NCBI GenBank assembly: GCA_946891915.1
Contig: CAMPNN010000003.1
Coordinates: forward strand, 19,844-83,843
Reading direction: 5' to 3'
From: an uncultured Bifidobacteriaceae bacterium
GTDB lineage: Bacteria > Actinomycetota > Actinomycetes > Actinomycetales > Bifidobacteriaceae
Length of the DNA stretch: 64,000 nucleotides
Translations under genes and position numbers: made by a program
Shown here: positions 34,917 through 44,203 of the stretch, in pieces
Position numbering within the stretch: the first letter of the stretch is position 1
How the letters are laid out: each line of letters begins with the position of its first letter
The notes under the pieces: generated by a model
What the model saw: the letters and a program-made list of their open reading frames with translations, nothing else
Database searches by the model: none
Told to the model about the DNA's origin: nothing

Positions 34917-34934
34917 GGAAAATTATTTACATAC

Positions 34935-35753
34935 TTATTCGTTATATGTCATAGACTCAGCCGCAGCGGTAGTGGAATCTGTAGGTGTCGCTTCACTTTC
35001 CAACGGAACAGCCAAAGCTTCGGATATAGAAGTGTCAACTTCACCTAAATCGCCGATTGGACGCTTAAACCAACTGACTTGAGGCAATGGCGCATTAATA
35101 GGAAAAGTAACAATAAGAGTTCCTTGATGAACGTCAATGTGTGCCGGAATGTTATCCAGCAACTCGTTGCTTAAACCTTGAACTGCATCTCCGTGCATAA
35201 CAGCATGCTGAAGTTGATACTTCAATCCACTTTCATTTACATCGTTTGAAACAGGCGTATGTGAAAAAACTGATACTATGCGCGAGGACTCGTCAGTTGA
35301 CGCAGGAAAATCGAGCGAACCGTCGTGAATAGCGGTAACAATCTGTCCATCTCCATACAAAAATCCAATACCGCCGCGACGCGCCAATCGCACCATAAGT
35401 TGAATATTGGAAATAGTGTGATCAACTCGGCCACCTAATCCACCAAAAATATGAAACTCGCGAGCGCCTTTAGACCAACCAACTTTTAATGCAGAAAGTA
35501 AATCAGGATCGTCTTTTTCTGCAGGCAAGCGCGTAATAACTGCATCTGTAGGCAACTTTAATCGAACGGAATCAAAATCACCAATAAGCGCATCAACGTG
35601 CAAACCTAATTCGCATGCATGATCCCAACCGCCGTCAGCTGCAATAGTTAAAGCGCGATCTGGCACATGCTCACGTGTGTGGTCGTAATAATCTCCTGCT
35701 GCTAATACTACGCAGCGTTGCAAAGGTTCCATACCTTCATAATAACGCTGCAT
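34935..35753 (-). CDS. thiN: Thiamine pyrophosphokinase
   Basis: Transfers pyrophosphate from ATP to thiamine to give thiamine diphosphate; completes thiamine salvage. 272 residues from ATG 35753 (TTG 35780 and ATG 35732 are alternatives; none has a good ribosome site). Motifs: CVVLAAGDYYDHT, ADGGWDHACELGLHVDALIGDFDSV (the DFDS metal/nucleotide site), PAEKDDPDLLSAL, FGGLGGRVDHTISNI. The C-terminal ~60 residues are Ser/Thr/Ala/Glu-rich, longer than usual for the family. Terminated by the hairpin at 34872-34916. Confidence 0.88.
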   Translation of the reverse strand: MQRYYEGMEPLQRCVVLAAGDYYDHTREHVPDRALTIAADGGWDHACELGLHVDALIGDFDSVRLKLPTDAVITRLPAEKDDPDLLSALKVGWSKGAREFHIFGGLGGRVDHTISNIQLMVRLARRGGIGFLYGDGQIVTAIHDGSLDFPASTDESSRIVSVFSHTPVSNDVNESGLKYQLQHAVMHGDAVQGLSNELLDNIPAHIDVHQGTLIVTFPINAPLPQVSWFKRPIGDLGEVDTSISEALAVPLESEATPTDSTTAAAESMTYNE

Positions 35754-35976
35754 TGGTACCGTTTTAATTGCGTTAAACAAGAGTTTATAAAGCTTATAGC
35801 AACTAGTATTTTGTTGTATTTTTGATTAGTGTTTTAGATAACATAAAGTGCTTGATGTAATATTGCAAGGCAAATTAAATTTTCCAAAATATTATGGATT
35901 TTCTGCATTAGCGCGGGAAAATAATTTATTGGAAAATAGCATAATGCTGAGTTGTGTATCCTACGAGGAGAAATAA

Positions 35977-37863
35977 ATGTGCGGAATTGCTGGGTTCATC
36001 AACGACACCCCAATTAACGTCAAAACCCAAATCATAAAAGATATGACGGATGTAATTGCTCATCGTGGCCCTGATGAATACGGCACGATGATTGACGAAC
36101 ATGCAGCTCTTGGCTTTCGTCGTCTCAGCATTATTGATCTTCACGGTGGCTCTCAGCCAATGTATAACGAAGATGGCAATTTAGCGGTTACTTTTAACGG
36201 CGAAATCTACAATTACAAGCCACTTCGCGAAGAACTTATTAAAGCTGGACACACTTTCCACACTGATTGCGACACGGAAGTACTAGTGCACGGATATGAG
36301 GAATGGGGCAAAGATTTACTTAAGCGTTTGCGCGGAATGTTTGCTTTTGTTATTTGGAATAAAAGCACTCAAGAATTATTTGGCGCTCGCGACCATTTTG
36401 GAATTAAGCCTTTCTACTATGCGCAAATGAACGGTACTTTTATGTACGGTTCCGAAATCAAGTCTCTTCTTCGCCATCCAGATTTTAAGAAGGAACTGAA
36501 CGAAGACGCATTAAAGCCGTTTATGACTTTCCAATATCCTGCTATTAACGAAACTTTCTTCAAAGGTGTGTTTAAGCTTCGCGAAGGTCATTGCTTCACT
36601 TATAAGAATGGCGAAATGCATATTGAGCAGTATTACGATCCTGATTTTCGCGAAACGAAGCAGCGCTTAAACGAATTAGTGGATTCAATTGATAAAACAG
36701 TCTGTGATTCTGTTAAAGCTCACCAAATTGCGGATGTTGAGGTTGGCTCATTCCTTTCCTCGGGTGTTGATTCAAGTTATGTTGCGGCAGTTGCTCGTCC
36801 AGAACACACGTATTCAATTGGTTTTGCAGGTGGCCGCTATAACGAGTCCAAGCAGGCTAGTGAATTGGCGAAGATTATTGGCTTAAATAATAAGTCTGAA
36901 ATTATTGATGCTGCAGATGCTTTCCGTTACTTCCCGCAGATTCAATGGTATTTGGATGAGCCTGATTCTAACTTCTCATGTGTGCCGTTATTCTTCCTTG
37001 CTAAATTAGCTTCGAAAGATTTGCGTGTTGTTTTAAGTGGCGAAGGTGCAGATGAGTTATTCGCGGGTTATATAGATTATGGCGTTCATACGCGTTCTAA
37101 ACTCATTAAAGTTGCTACGAGAATGTTGGCACATTTGCCTAAAAAGTTGCGTTATGCGGTTGGAAGAGCTGCAAAGGGTAAGCATTTTCATGGAGCATGG
37201 CATTTGTATGCTAATTTGGCTCCAGCAGAAGAGCATTTTATTGGACAGTCGAAAGTATTCGATGAAGAAGATGCTGTGAAGCTTTTGAAACCTGAATATC
37301 GTAAGGGTCCGAGCGTTCGTAGCATAGTTAATGCTATTTATAACAGGATTTCCGGTAAAGGTCTTTCTGAAGTAAAGAAAAAGCAATACTTAGATATGCA
37401 TCAGTGGATGCCTGGAGATATTTTGCTTAAAGCAGACAAAATGACCATGGCTCACTCTTTGGAATTGCGTGTGCCTTTGCTTGACAGAATGCTTATGAAT
37501 GTTGCCGAGCAAGTGCCTACTAAGTATTTGATTACTGACGAAAATACTAAGTTTGCTTTCCGTCAAGCCGCGGCTCGTCACTTGCCGAAGGCTTGGTACG
37601 ATCGCGAAAAACTTGGTTTCCCAGTGCCTGTTAAGGATTGGTTACGTGAGGAACGATTCTATAAGATTGTTCGTAAAACTTTTGAAAGTGACGATGCTGC
37701 TAAATTCTTTGATCGTGACGCTTTATTGCGAATGATTGATGACAACTATGCTAAGCGAACTGATGATCGTCGCAAGATTTGGACAGTTTACACATTCCTA
37801 ACATGGTACGACGTTTACTTTAACCATGATGGTTTGAAACCTGAGCCGGTAGAAGTTGCGTAG
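35977..37863 (+). CDS. asnB: Asparagine synthetase (glutamine-hydrolysing)
   Basis: Class II glutamine amidotransferase: hydrolyses glutamine and amidates aspartate via an adenylate. 628 residues. Catalytic Cys2 in MCGIAGF, GPDEYG, RLSIIDLHGG, FNGEIYNYKPLR (glutaminase), SGVDSSYVAA (PP-loop, ~residues 262-271), GEGADELFAGY. ATG 35977 behind ACGAGGAGA at seven bases. Upstream 200 bp hold no gene. Followed by a strong terminator. Confidence 0.96.
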   Translation: MCGIAGFINDTPINVKTQIIKDMTDVIAHRGPDEYGTMIDEHAALGFRRLSIIDLHGGSQPMYNEDGNLAVTFNGEIYNYKPLREELIKAGHTFHTDCDTEVLVHGYEEWGKDLLKRLRGMFAFVIWNKSTQELFGARDHFGIKPFYYAQMNGTFMYGSEIKSLLRHPDFKKELNEDALKPFMTFQYPAINETFFKGVFKLREGHCFTYKNGEMHIEQYYDPDFRETKQRLNELVDSIDKTVCDSVKAHQIADVEVGSFLSSGVDSSYVAAVARPEHTYSIGFAGGRYNESKQASELAKIIGLNNKSEIIDAADAFRYFPQIQWYLDEPDSNFSCVPLFFLAKLASKDLRVVLSGEGADELFAGYIDYGVHTRSKLIKVATRMLAHLPKKLRYAVGRAAKGKHFHGAWHLYANLAPAEEHFIGQSKVFDEEDAVKLLKPEYRKGPSVRSIVNAIYNRISGKGLSEVKKKQYLDMHQWMPGDILLKADKMTMAHSLELRVPLLDRMLMNVAEQVPTKYLITDENTKFAFRQAAARHLPKAWYDREKLGFPVPVKDWLREERFYKIVRKTFESDDAAKFFDRDALLRMIDDNYAKRTDDRRKIWTVYTFLTWYDVYFNHDGLKPEPVEVA

Positions 37864-37911
37864 TATTTGTTAAAAATTTCGCATATTTTTCAAATTTGCT
37901 TTGCTTAATTA

Positions 37912-37952
37912 AGGCAGTCAGCACACATTTTTGCGTGTTGACTGCCTTTTTG
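37912..37952 (+). terminator. Terminator after asnB
   Basis: Inverted repeat AGGCAGTCA/TGACTGCCT, extended by GCACAC/GTGT pairing, then TTTTTG. Strong intrinsic terminator; it also separates asnB from the infC leader. Confidence 0.85.
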
Positions 37953-37966
37953 TCAAAGCGTGTAGT

Positions 37967-38183
37967 ACAATAGTGACTCGGCTTGAGTAATCAAGAAAGT
38001 GGGATGCCCCACCTGGAAGCCTTCTGTGGTTTCGGGTTCATGACTTCGGTCACGCGAGTTTTGCTGTGTTTAAGTTGCTCGCTGCGTTTGTGTGCGCTGT
38101 GTTGATATGAAGTAGTGAATTTCGAAATCTTTGACTTCTTGGCGTATTGCATCTTACCAGTATTTAGAAGGATTGGAGTCATC
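37967..38183 (+). promoter_or_regulatory. Long structured infC leader
   Basis: About 200 nt between the asnB terminator and infC. TACAAT (37967-37972) is a likely -10. Hairpins: GTGGG/CCCAC (37999-38012, loop ATGC), GAAGCC with GGTTTC (38016-38033), TGACTTCGGTCA with a UUCG tetraloop (38041-38052). It has the look of a ribosomal-protein/IF3 autoregulatory leader. No known leader class is claimed. Confidence 0.5.
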
Positions 38184-38876
38184 ATTAGCGACGAACCACG
38201 CATTAACGAGGAGATTCGAGTCTCTCAGGTGCGCCTTATTGGTCCAAAAGGCGAACAGGTGGGAGTTATCGCAACCTCGGTCGCGTTAAACCTTGCACGG
38301 GAAGCGAACCTCGATCTTGTTGAGGTGGCGCCTACTGCTAAACCTCCAGTAGCCAAACTTATTGACTACGGCAAGTACAAGTACAACGAAAAGATGAAGG
38401 CTCGCGAAGCACGCCGTAATCAGACCACCGCTGAAGTTAAGGAAATTCGTTTCCGTCTCAAGATTGATGATCATGATTTTGACGTAAAGAAGGGTCATGT
38501 ACTTCGTTTCTTGAACGGTGGAGATAAAGTCAAGGTCACTATTATGCTGCGTGGCCGTGAACAGTCTCGCCCAATTGGAGGCGTTGAGCTGTTACGTCGA
38601 CTTGCAGATGAGGTCTCTGACAGTGGAACCGTTGAGTTTGCGCCAAAGCAAGAGGGTCGCAATATTATTATGACTCTCGCTCCAAAGGGCAAGAAGATTC
38701 ATACACAGTCTGAGCAGCGTCGTCGTGGCGCTGAATCGCGTGCTGAGCGTCAAGCTCGCCAAGCTGCACGTCTTGCCGCAAAGCAGGAAGTGCAAGCGCA
38801 GGCTGCAGCTGCAGCAAATGCTATGCAATCCGATCAACATCACAAGGAGGGCAGCAATGCCGAAGATGAAAACTAA
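38184..38876 (+). CDS. infC: Translation initiation factor IF-3
   Basis: Binds the 30S subunit and checks initiator tRNA and start codon. 230 residues from ATT 38184 (or 231 from ATC 38181). IF-3 signature [83 protein letters not shown]. The C-terminal 50 residues are an Ala/Gln-rich tail. There is no ATG, GTG or TTG at the conserved start. GGAG at 38175-38178 points to an AUU or AUC start, as in E. coli infC where AUU allows autoregulation. Overlaps rpmI by 20 bp. Confidence 0.92.
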   Translation: MSDEPRINEEIRVSQVRLIGPKGEQVGVIATSVALNLAREANLDLVEVAPTAKPPVAKLIDYGKYKYNEKMKAREARRNQTTAEVKEIRFRLKIDDHDFDVKKGHVLRFLNGGDKVKVTIMLRGREQSRPIGGVELLRRLADEVSDSGTVEFAPKQEGRNIIMTLAPKGKKIHTQSEQRRRGAESRAERQARQAARLAAKQEVQAQAAAAANAMQSDQHHKEGSNAEDEN

Positions 38877-39051
38877 TTCCGCAGCGTCCAAGCGCGTTCG
38901 TCTTACCGGTACCGGTAAGGTGATGCACGATGGTAGCGCCATGCGCCACAACTTGGAGCACAAGTCGGCTCGTAAGCGTCGTGCTCTTTCTGAAGATAAA
39001 GTATTGGCTACTGCTCAGAGCAAGAAGCTTAAGGGCTTGCTCGTTAAGTAA
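38857..39051 (+). CDS. rpmI: 50S ribosomal protein bL35
   Basis: 64-residue ribosomal protein; sequence [31 protein letters not shown] then KSARKRR and the terminal KLKGLL fits bL35. ATG 38857 is preceded by AAGGAGGG inside the infC coding region; the first 20 bp overlap the end of infC in another frame, so the two are translationally coupled. The reading frame is open further upstream but only by shadow. Confidence 0.95.
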   Translation: MPKMKTNSAASKRVRLTGTGKVMHDGSAMRHNLEHKSARKRRALSEDKVLATAQSKKLKGLLVK

Positions 39052-39131
39052 GTAAAAGCAAGTAAACAAGTAAGAATTGCTTGTAGACGGATACGCAATC
39101 GAAAATTTTTTAAGAAAGCTGAGGAATACTT

Positions 39132-39515
39132 ATGGCACGAGTAAAGCGCGCAGTAAACGCTCACAAGAAGCGTCGCGTTGTTCTTGAGAGGGCTTCTGGC
39201 TACCGCGGTCAGCGCTCCCGTCTTTACCGCAAGGCAAAGGAACAGCTGCTCCACTCATTTACTTATAACTTCCGCGACCGCAAGGCTCGCAAGGGTGATT
39301 TCCGCAAGTTGTGGATTCAGCGCATTAATGCTGCTGTTCGCGCTGAAGGCATTACCTACAATCGCTTCATTCAAGGCTTGCACTTGGCAGGTATCGAATT
39401 GGATCGTCGCGCTCTTGCTGAGCTCGCTGTTTCCGATATTGAAGCGTTCAAGGCTGTTGTAGAAGCTGCTAAGGCTGCATTGCCAGCTGACGTAAACGCT
39501 CCAGTTGAAGCCTGA
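39132..39515 (+). CDS. rplT: 50S ribosomal protein bL20
   Basis: 127-residue ribosomal protein that binds 23S rRNA early in assembly and often represses its own operon. [55 protein letters not shown] and NRFIQGL are diagnostic. The start is ATG 39132, with GAGG eight bases upstream. Last gene of infC-rpmI-rplT; a terminator follows 68 bp later. Confidence 0.97.
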   Translation: MARVKRAVNAHKKRRVVLERASGYRGQRSRLYRKAKEQLLHSFTYNFRDRKARKGDFRKLWIQRINAAVRAEGITYNRFIQGLHLAGIELDRRALAELAVSDIEAFKAVVEAAKAALPADVNAPVEA

Positions 39516-39582
39516 TTTATTAGTTTGCGCTTGCTCGGCTTTGATGCTGTGAGCTTAAGCGCAAACGTTTGAGATTTTCTCG

Positions 39583-39612
39583 AAGCCCACCAATCTAGGT
39601 GGGCTTTTCTTT
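39583..39612 (+). terminator. Terminator after rplT
   Basis: Perfect hairpin AAGCCCACC/GGTGGGCTT with loop AATCTA, then TTTCTTT. Ends the infC operon. Confidence 0.88.
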
Positions 39613-39660
39613 ACCTGCGTATTCTTATTATTTTGTAAAATGAAAACAAATTCTGCGATA

Positions 39661-39699
39661 GTAGCGTATTTCTGTAGCGTATTTCTGTAGCGTATTTCT
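39661..39699 (+). repeat. 13-bp tandem repeat at the xerD promoter
   Basis: Three perfect copies of GTAGCGTATTTCT ending where the -35 of xerD should begin. TACAAT (39720-39725) follows 20 bp later. Confidence 0.85.
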
Positions 39700-39719
39700 G
39701 TATTTGCACGTAAGTAAGT

Positions 39720-39725
39720 TACAAT
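39720..39725 (+). promoter_or_regulatory. -10 element of xerD (leaderless start)
   Basis: TACAAT seven bases before ATG 39733, so the mRNA would begin at or very near the start codon. No ribosome site is visible. Confidence 0.5.
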
Positions 39726-39732
39726 TAAAACC

Positions 39733-40692
39733 ATGCGCTCAAATCATGATTCCTCGGATACTGCAAGTAATATTTCAGAAAAATTTGCATCATATATTCA
39801 GCGGTTTATTGCACACATAGATATTGAGCGTGGTCTTTCTAAAAAAACTGTAGCCGCATATTATTCAGACTTGCAGGATTATATTTCATGGTTGAATAAC
39901 GTGCGAAATATAAAAAATATTAACGCAATCAAGCAGCTAGATATTGAATCTTATATTCTCGATTTGCACAAATCAGGTTTAGGATCGCGCACGATTGCTC
40001 GCCGCCTAGCAAGTATTCATGAGTGGCATCGTTTTATGCTAGCAAACGGAATTATGCAAGCTGACGTTTCATCGCAAGTAAAAGCACCAAAACAAGCTGA
40101 GCATTTACCGGATGTTTTAAGTATTGAAGAAGTAAATCGTGTTATTGAAGCAGCAGGTAATTTTGGTAGCACGGACGCGATTTCGCTTAGAGACGCAGCA
40201 TTACTCGAATTTTTGTACGCTACAGGAGCGCGAATTTCTGAAGCTGTAGGCGTAAAATTTGAAGATCTTGATTTAGACGAATCTGTAGTAAAACTCACCG
40301 GTAAAGGTGCAAAACAGCGTTTAGTTCCAATAGGCGGTTGTGCTGTTAAAGCTCTTCGCAAGTATATTAATCAAGCTCGTCCAATATTATCTTCCAAAAG
40401 TAAGCGCGAATTGCACACTATTTTCCTGAACAAGCGCGGAAACGCACTGTCTCGACAATCCGCTTGGTCAGTTGTTACTGAAGCAGGAGAGCGCGCAAAA
40501 CTTGGGCGTCCCTTGCATCCTCACACCTTGCGTCATTCTCTTGCTACGCATTTAATAGCAGGCGGGGCGGATGTGCGCACAGTTCAAGAGCTTCTTGGGC
40601 ACGCTTCTGTGACTACTACGCAAATCTACACTCATATTAGCCCGGATGCTTTGATTGAAGCGTATGTAATGAGTCATCCTCGTGCTAGATAA
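39733..40692 (+). CDS. xerD: Site-specific tyrosine recombinase XerD
   Basis: Resolves chromosome dimers at dif with XerC. 319 residues. N-terminal SAM-like core (FIAHIDIERGLSKKTVAAYYSDLQDYISWL), catalytic residues Arg in TGARISE, Lys in TGKGAKQR, His-x-x-Arg in HPHTLRHSLATH, His in LLGHASV, Tyr nucleophile in TTQIYTHI. A tandem-repeat array and a TACAAT precede the gene. Followed 18 bp later by a ParA-family gene, as in many actinobacteria. XerD rather than XerC is assigned from the parA linkage and sequence; the partner is at 46774-47742. Confidence 0.9.
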   Translation: MRSNHDSSDTASNISEKFASYIQRFIAHIDIERGLSKKTVAAYYSDLQDYISWLNNVRNIKNINAIKQLDIESYILDLHKSGLGSRTIARRLASIHEWHRFMLANGIMQADVSSQVKAPKQAEHLPDVLSIEEVNRVIEAAGNFGSTDAISLRDAALLEFLYATGARISEAVGVKFEDLDLDESVVKLTGKGAKQRLVPIGGCAVKALRKYINQARPILSSKSKRELHTIFLNKRGNALSRQSAWSVVTEAGERAKLGRPLHPHTLRHSLATHLIAGGADVRTVQELLGHASVTTTQIYTHISPDALIEAYVMSHPRAR

Positions 40693-40710
40693 TTTTATGC
40701 TCAGAGTTTC

Positions 40711-41580
40711 GTGAGTATACCTGTTGATAAAGTGGGGAACATGCCTACTGATTTACTTGGACGCGAATACGAGACTTTTCATGCACCGGAGCCATTAACT
40801 TCTCACGGTCCTGCACGAATTATTGCTATGTGCAACCAAAAGGGTGGCGTTGGTAAAACCACGAGCACTATTAATATTGCTGGAGCTTTAAGCCAGTATG
40901 GTCGTCGCGTTTTGATTGTTGATTTTGACCCGCAAGGTGCTGCAACTGTTGGGCTTGGAATTAATGCTAATGCGCTTGACAACACGGTTTATACTGCATT
41001 GTTTGATTCGTCCGTAGACATACACGATGTGATTAGGCATACCAATACGGAAAATATTGATATTATGCCGGCGAATATTGATTTATCTGCGGCAGAAGTG
41101 CAGTTAGTTACAGAAGTAGGTCGTGAGCAGATTCTTGCAGGCGTATTGCGTAAAGTTCGATACGAGTACGACGTTATTATTGTGGATTGCCAGCCTTCAC
41201 TTGGCTTGCTTACAGTTAATGCGCTAACTGCTGCAGATGGTGTAATTATTCCGCTTGCTGCAGAATTCTTTGCATTGCGAGGAGTCGCTCTTCTTATGCA
41301 ATCTATTGAAAAAGTGCAGTCACGAATTAATCCAAATCTTCAAGTATTTGGCGTTTTGGTTACTATGTATACTCGCACTTTGCACAGTGAAGAAGTGTTA
41401 CAGCGCATTTACGAAGCTTTCCAAGATCGTGTTTTGCATTCCGTAATTTCCCGCTCAATTAAGCTGCCAGATTCTACAGTTGCGGCAGTTCCTATTACTA
41501 TTTTTGCGCCTGAACACAAGACTGCAAAAGAATATAGGGAAGTTGCGCGCGAGCTTATTGCTAAAGGCGTAGTTGCGTAA
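40711..41580 (+). CDS. ParA-family ATPase
   Basis: Deviant-Walker A ATPase of the ParA/Soj group. 289 residues: CNQKGGVGKTTSTINIAGAL (~residue 48), DFDPQGAATVGLG, VDCQPSLGLLTVNAL, and PITIFAPEHKTAKEYREVA. Downstream of xerD it matches the chromosomal ParA-like gene normally followed by scpA and scpB. Those are not here; typA follows after 187 bp. No ParB is adjacent. The start is GTG 40711; ATG 40741 with GGGGA upstream is an equally fair choice. Confidence 0.88.
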   Translation: MSIPVDKVGNMPTDLLGREYETFHAPEPLTSHGPARIIAMCNQKGGVGKTTSTINIAGALSQYGRRVLIVDFDPQGAATVGLGINANALDNTVYTALFDSSVDIHDVIRHTNTENIDIMPANIDLSAAEVQLVTEVGREQILAGVLRKVRYEYDVIIVDCQPSLGLLTVNALTAADGVIIPLAAEFFALRGVALLMQSIEKVQSRINPNLQVFGVLVTMYTRTLHSEEVLQRIYEAFQDRVLHSVISRSIKLPDSTVAAVPITIFAPEHKTAKEYREVARELIAKGVVA

Positions 41581-41767
41581 GTTCCTGTGGTTCTGCGTTA
41601 GTGTGGATTAAAAGCTGTCTGCGCTCGCGAGTAGAATCGGCGAGGTTTGGCAGTTTGCTGATTTTGGTTTTTGCCAATAACTTATTGCAGCTATTTAAGT
41701 GGCTTTATGCTTGTGGTAGCTGCGTGTAAATAATTACTTAAACGCGAAGAATGGAAGAGGTTTTGTG

Positions 41768-43690
41768 ATGACTGTTCGCGGTGATATTCGAAATGTGGCA
41801 ATTGTGGCGCACGTCGACCACGGTAAGACCACTCTGGTAAACGCCATGCTTCAGCAGTCGCACGTATTTTCTGAACGTGAGGAAGTCCCAGATCGTGTGA
41901 TGGATTCCAATGACTTGGAACGCGAAAAGGGCATTACTATTCTTGCTAAGAACACTGCAGTGCAGTACACCGGCCCATTGGCTGAAAAATATGGTCACCC
42001 AGAAGGCATCACTATTAACGTGATTGATACTCCTGGCCACGCTGACTTCGGCGGCGAAGTTGAGCGCGGTATTTCTATGGTTGACGGCGTTGTTCTTCTT
42101 GTTGACGCTTCCGAAGGCCCACTTCCACAGACTCGCTTTGTGCTTCGTAAAGCTTTGGAAGCTAAGCTTCCTGTGATTTTGTGCGTAAATAAGGTTGATC
42201 GTCCAGATGCTCGCATTGAAGAAGTTGTTGGCGAATCTACAGATTTGCTTCTTGGCTTGGCTCAGGATGTTGTTGAGGAAGGTATCGATCTTGATCTCGA
42301 TGCTTTGCTTGATTTGCCAGTAATTTATTGCGCCGCTAAAGCCGGTTATGCTTCTGTAAATCAGCCAGAAAATGGTGGTTTGCCAGATAACGACAATTTG
42401 GAGCCATTGTTTGATTCTATTATTTCCAACATTCCAGCTCCTGAATACGAAGAAGGCGCTCCTCTTCAGGCTCATGTTGCAAACATTGATTCCTCCGACT
42501 TCCTTGGACGCTTGGGCTTGGTTCGTATTTACAACGGCACTTTGGAAAAGGGTAAGACTTACGGTCTTTCCCGCGTTGATGGTTCTATTGAAAACTTCCG
42601 TGTTTCCGAGCTTCTTCGCACTCAAGGTTTGGAGCGTACTCCTGTAGCTTCTGCAGGTCCTGGTGACATTGTGGCTGTTGCTGGCGTGAACGATATTATG
42701 ATTGGTGAAACGATTGTTGACCAGAACGATCCAAAGCCACTTCCATTAATTCATGTTGACGATCCTGCAATTTCTATGACTTTCGGCGTAAACGATTCTC
42801 CTCTTGCTGGTACTGAAGGAAAAGATCATAAGCTTACTGCTCGTATGATTAAGGATCGTTTGGATCGCGAGCTTATTGGTAACGTTTCTATTAAGGTTCT
42901 TCCAACTGAGCGTCCAGATGCTTGGGAAGTTCAAGGTCGTGGCGAGCTTGCGTTGGCTGTGTTGGCTGAGCAGATGCGTCGCGAAGGCTACGAGCTTACG
43001 GTTGGCCGCCCTCAGGTTGTTACTAAGACTATTGATGGTCAAATTAACGAGCCTATGGAAAACACAACGATTGACGTTCCAGAAGAGTACATGGGTACCG
43101 TTACACAGCTTATGGCTGATCGTAAAGGCCGCATGGATTCTATGAGCAACCACGGTTCCGGTTGGGTTCGTTTGCAATTTACTGTTCCTTCTCGTGGCCT
43201 TATTGGTTTCCGCACTGCTTTGCTTTCTGCTACTCGCGGAACTGGTATTGCAAGCTCTATTTCCGCCGGTTACGCTCCATGGGCTGGTCAGATTGTTACT
43301 CGCCAGAACGGTTCTATGGTTTGCGATCGTAAGGGTGTTGCAACTCCTTATGCTATGCAGCGTTTGCAAGCTCGCGGTATCTTCTTCGTTGATCCTCAAA
43401 GCCCAGTTTACGAAGGCCAAATCGTTGGTATTAACAATAAGCCAGACGAGTTGGATGTGAACATTACGCTTGCTAAGCATATGACGAACATGCGTTCTTC
43501 AACTGCTGATGTTCTCGAGACCTTGACTCCACCAATTAAGATGAGCTTGGAAGAGTCTCTTGATTTCGCAAACGAAGACGAGTGCGTTGAAGTAACTCCT
43601 GAAGCTATTCGCGTGCGCAAGATTATTTTGAGCCGTGACGAATGGTACAAGTGGCGTGCTAAGCAGCGTCGTCAGAACAATGCTGCGTGA
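41768..43690 (+). CDS. typA: Translational GTPase TypA/BipA
   Basis: Ribosome-associated GTPase important for 50S assembly and stress adaptation. 640 residues: G1 HVDHGKTTLVNA, G3 DTPGHADFGGEVER, G4 CVNKVDRP, domain II LVRIYNGTLEKGKTYGL, and the C-terminal BipA-specific domain VTQLMADRKGRMDSM and RGLIGFRTALLSATRGTG. ATG 41768 follows AGAGG at seven bases; GTG 41765 is adjacent. Codon use is strongly biased. Confidence 0.97.
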   Translation: MTVRGDIRNVAIVAHVDHGKTTLVNAMLQQSHVFSEREEVPDRVMDSNDLEREKGITILAKNTAVQYTGPLAEKYGHPEGITINVIDTPGHADFGGEVERGISMVDGVVLLVDASEGPLPQTRFVLRKALEAKLPVILCVNKVDRPDARIEEVVGESTDLLLGLAQDVVEEGIDLDLDALLDLPVIYCAAKAGYASVNQPENGGLPDNDNLEPLFDSIISNIPAPEYEEGAPLQAHVANIDSSDFLGRLGLVRIYNGTLEKGKTYGLSRVDGSIENFRVSELLRTQGLERTPVASAGPGDIVAVAGVNDIMIGETIVDQNDPKPLPLIHVDDPAISMTFGVNDSPLAGTEGKDHKLTARMIKDRLDRELIGNVSIKVLPTERPDAWEVQGRGELALAVLAEQMRREGYELTVGRPQVVTKTIDGQINEPMENTTIDVPEEYMGTVTQLMADRKGRMDSMSNHGSGWVRLQFTVPSRGLIGFRTALLSATRGTGIASSISAGYAPWAGQIVTRQNGSMVCDRKGVATPYAMQRLQARGIFFVDPQSPVYEGQIVGINNKPDELDVNITLAKHMTNMRSSTADVLETLTPPIKMSLEESLDFANEDECVEVTPEAIRVRKIILSRDEWYKWRAKQRRQNNAA

Positions 43691-43734
43691 CGTATCCTCG
43701 AAAATACTGTTTGTAAATTGAGGCGTTAATTATT

Positions 43735-44169
43735 ATGTCATCAAAACCGTGGTCGCATCGCTTACCTTTATGGGGTAGGTATGCGACCACGTGCGTTTCT
43801 GCAGTTTTGTGTTCGCTAATTGGAACGTTTATTCATCGTTGTGGTGCAATAGATAATATTCCTTATGGTTTTGTTGTTGCAATGATATTACTTCTGCTTT
43901 CTGCTTGGTGCTCTAGAGCTCGTAGTGGATGGTGGGGATTATTTATTCATGCAACAGTTTTTTCAGCGTTTGCTTGGATTCTCGCATTAGGTTTTATTGG
44001 CAGTGCAATTCTTGTGCCAGTTGGTTTTACTATTCCTGTGCCTTGGTGTGTGCACTATGCGGGATATTTGTGGCTCTATGGCATTCTTATTGCTCACGCA
44101 ATTTTGCTTTGTATGCCTCAGCGTTGGTTTGTTGTTTATAGTGTTAAACAAGTAAAAAATTTGCAATAA
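43735..44169 (+). CDS. Small conserved-type membrane protein, function unknown
   Basis: 144 residues with four hydrophobic segments (around residues 17-35, 43-60, 67-92 and 108-128), a basic N-terminus and a basic C-end. Contains aromatic-rich VPWCVHYAGYLWLYG and CMPQRW. No family recognised. It starts 45 bp after typA and may be read from the same mRNA. Codon use resembles the neighbours, so it is likely real. Confidence 0.7.
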   Translation: MSSKPWSHRLPLWGRYATTCVSAVLCSLIGTFIHRCGAIDNIPYGFVVAMILLLLSAWCSRARSGWWGLFIHATVFSAFAWILALGFIGSAILVPVGFTIPVPWCVHYAGYLWLYGILIAHAILLCMPQRWFVVYSVKQVKNLQ

Positions 44170-44203
44170 TTTAAGCGCGATTTCGCTGTAAGTTTTGCAT
44201 ACA

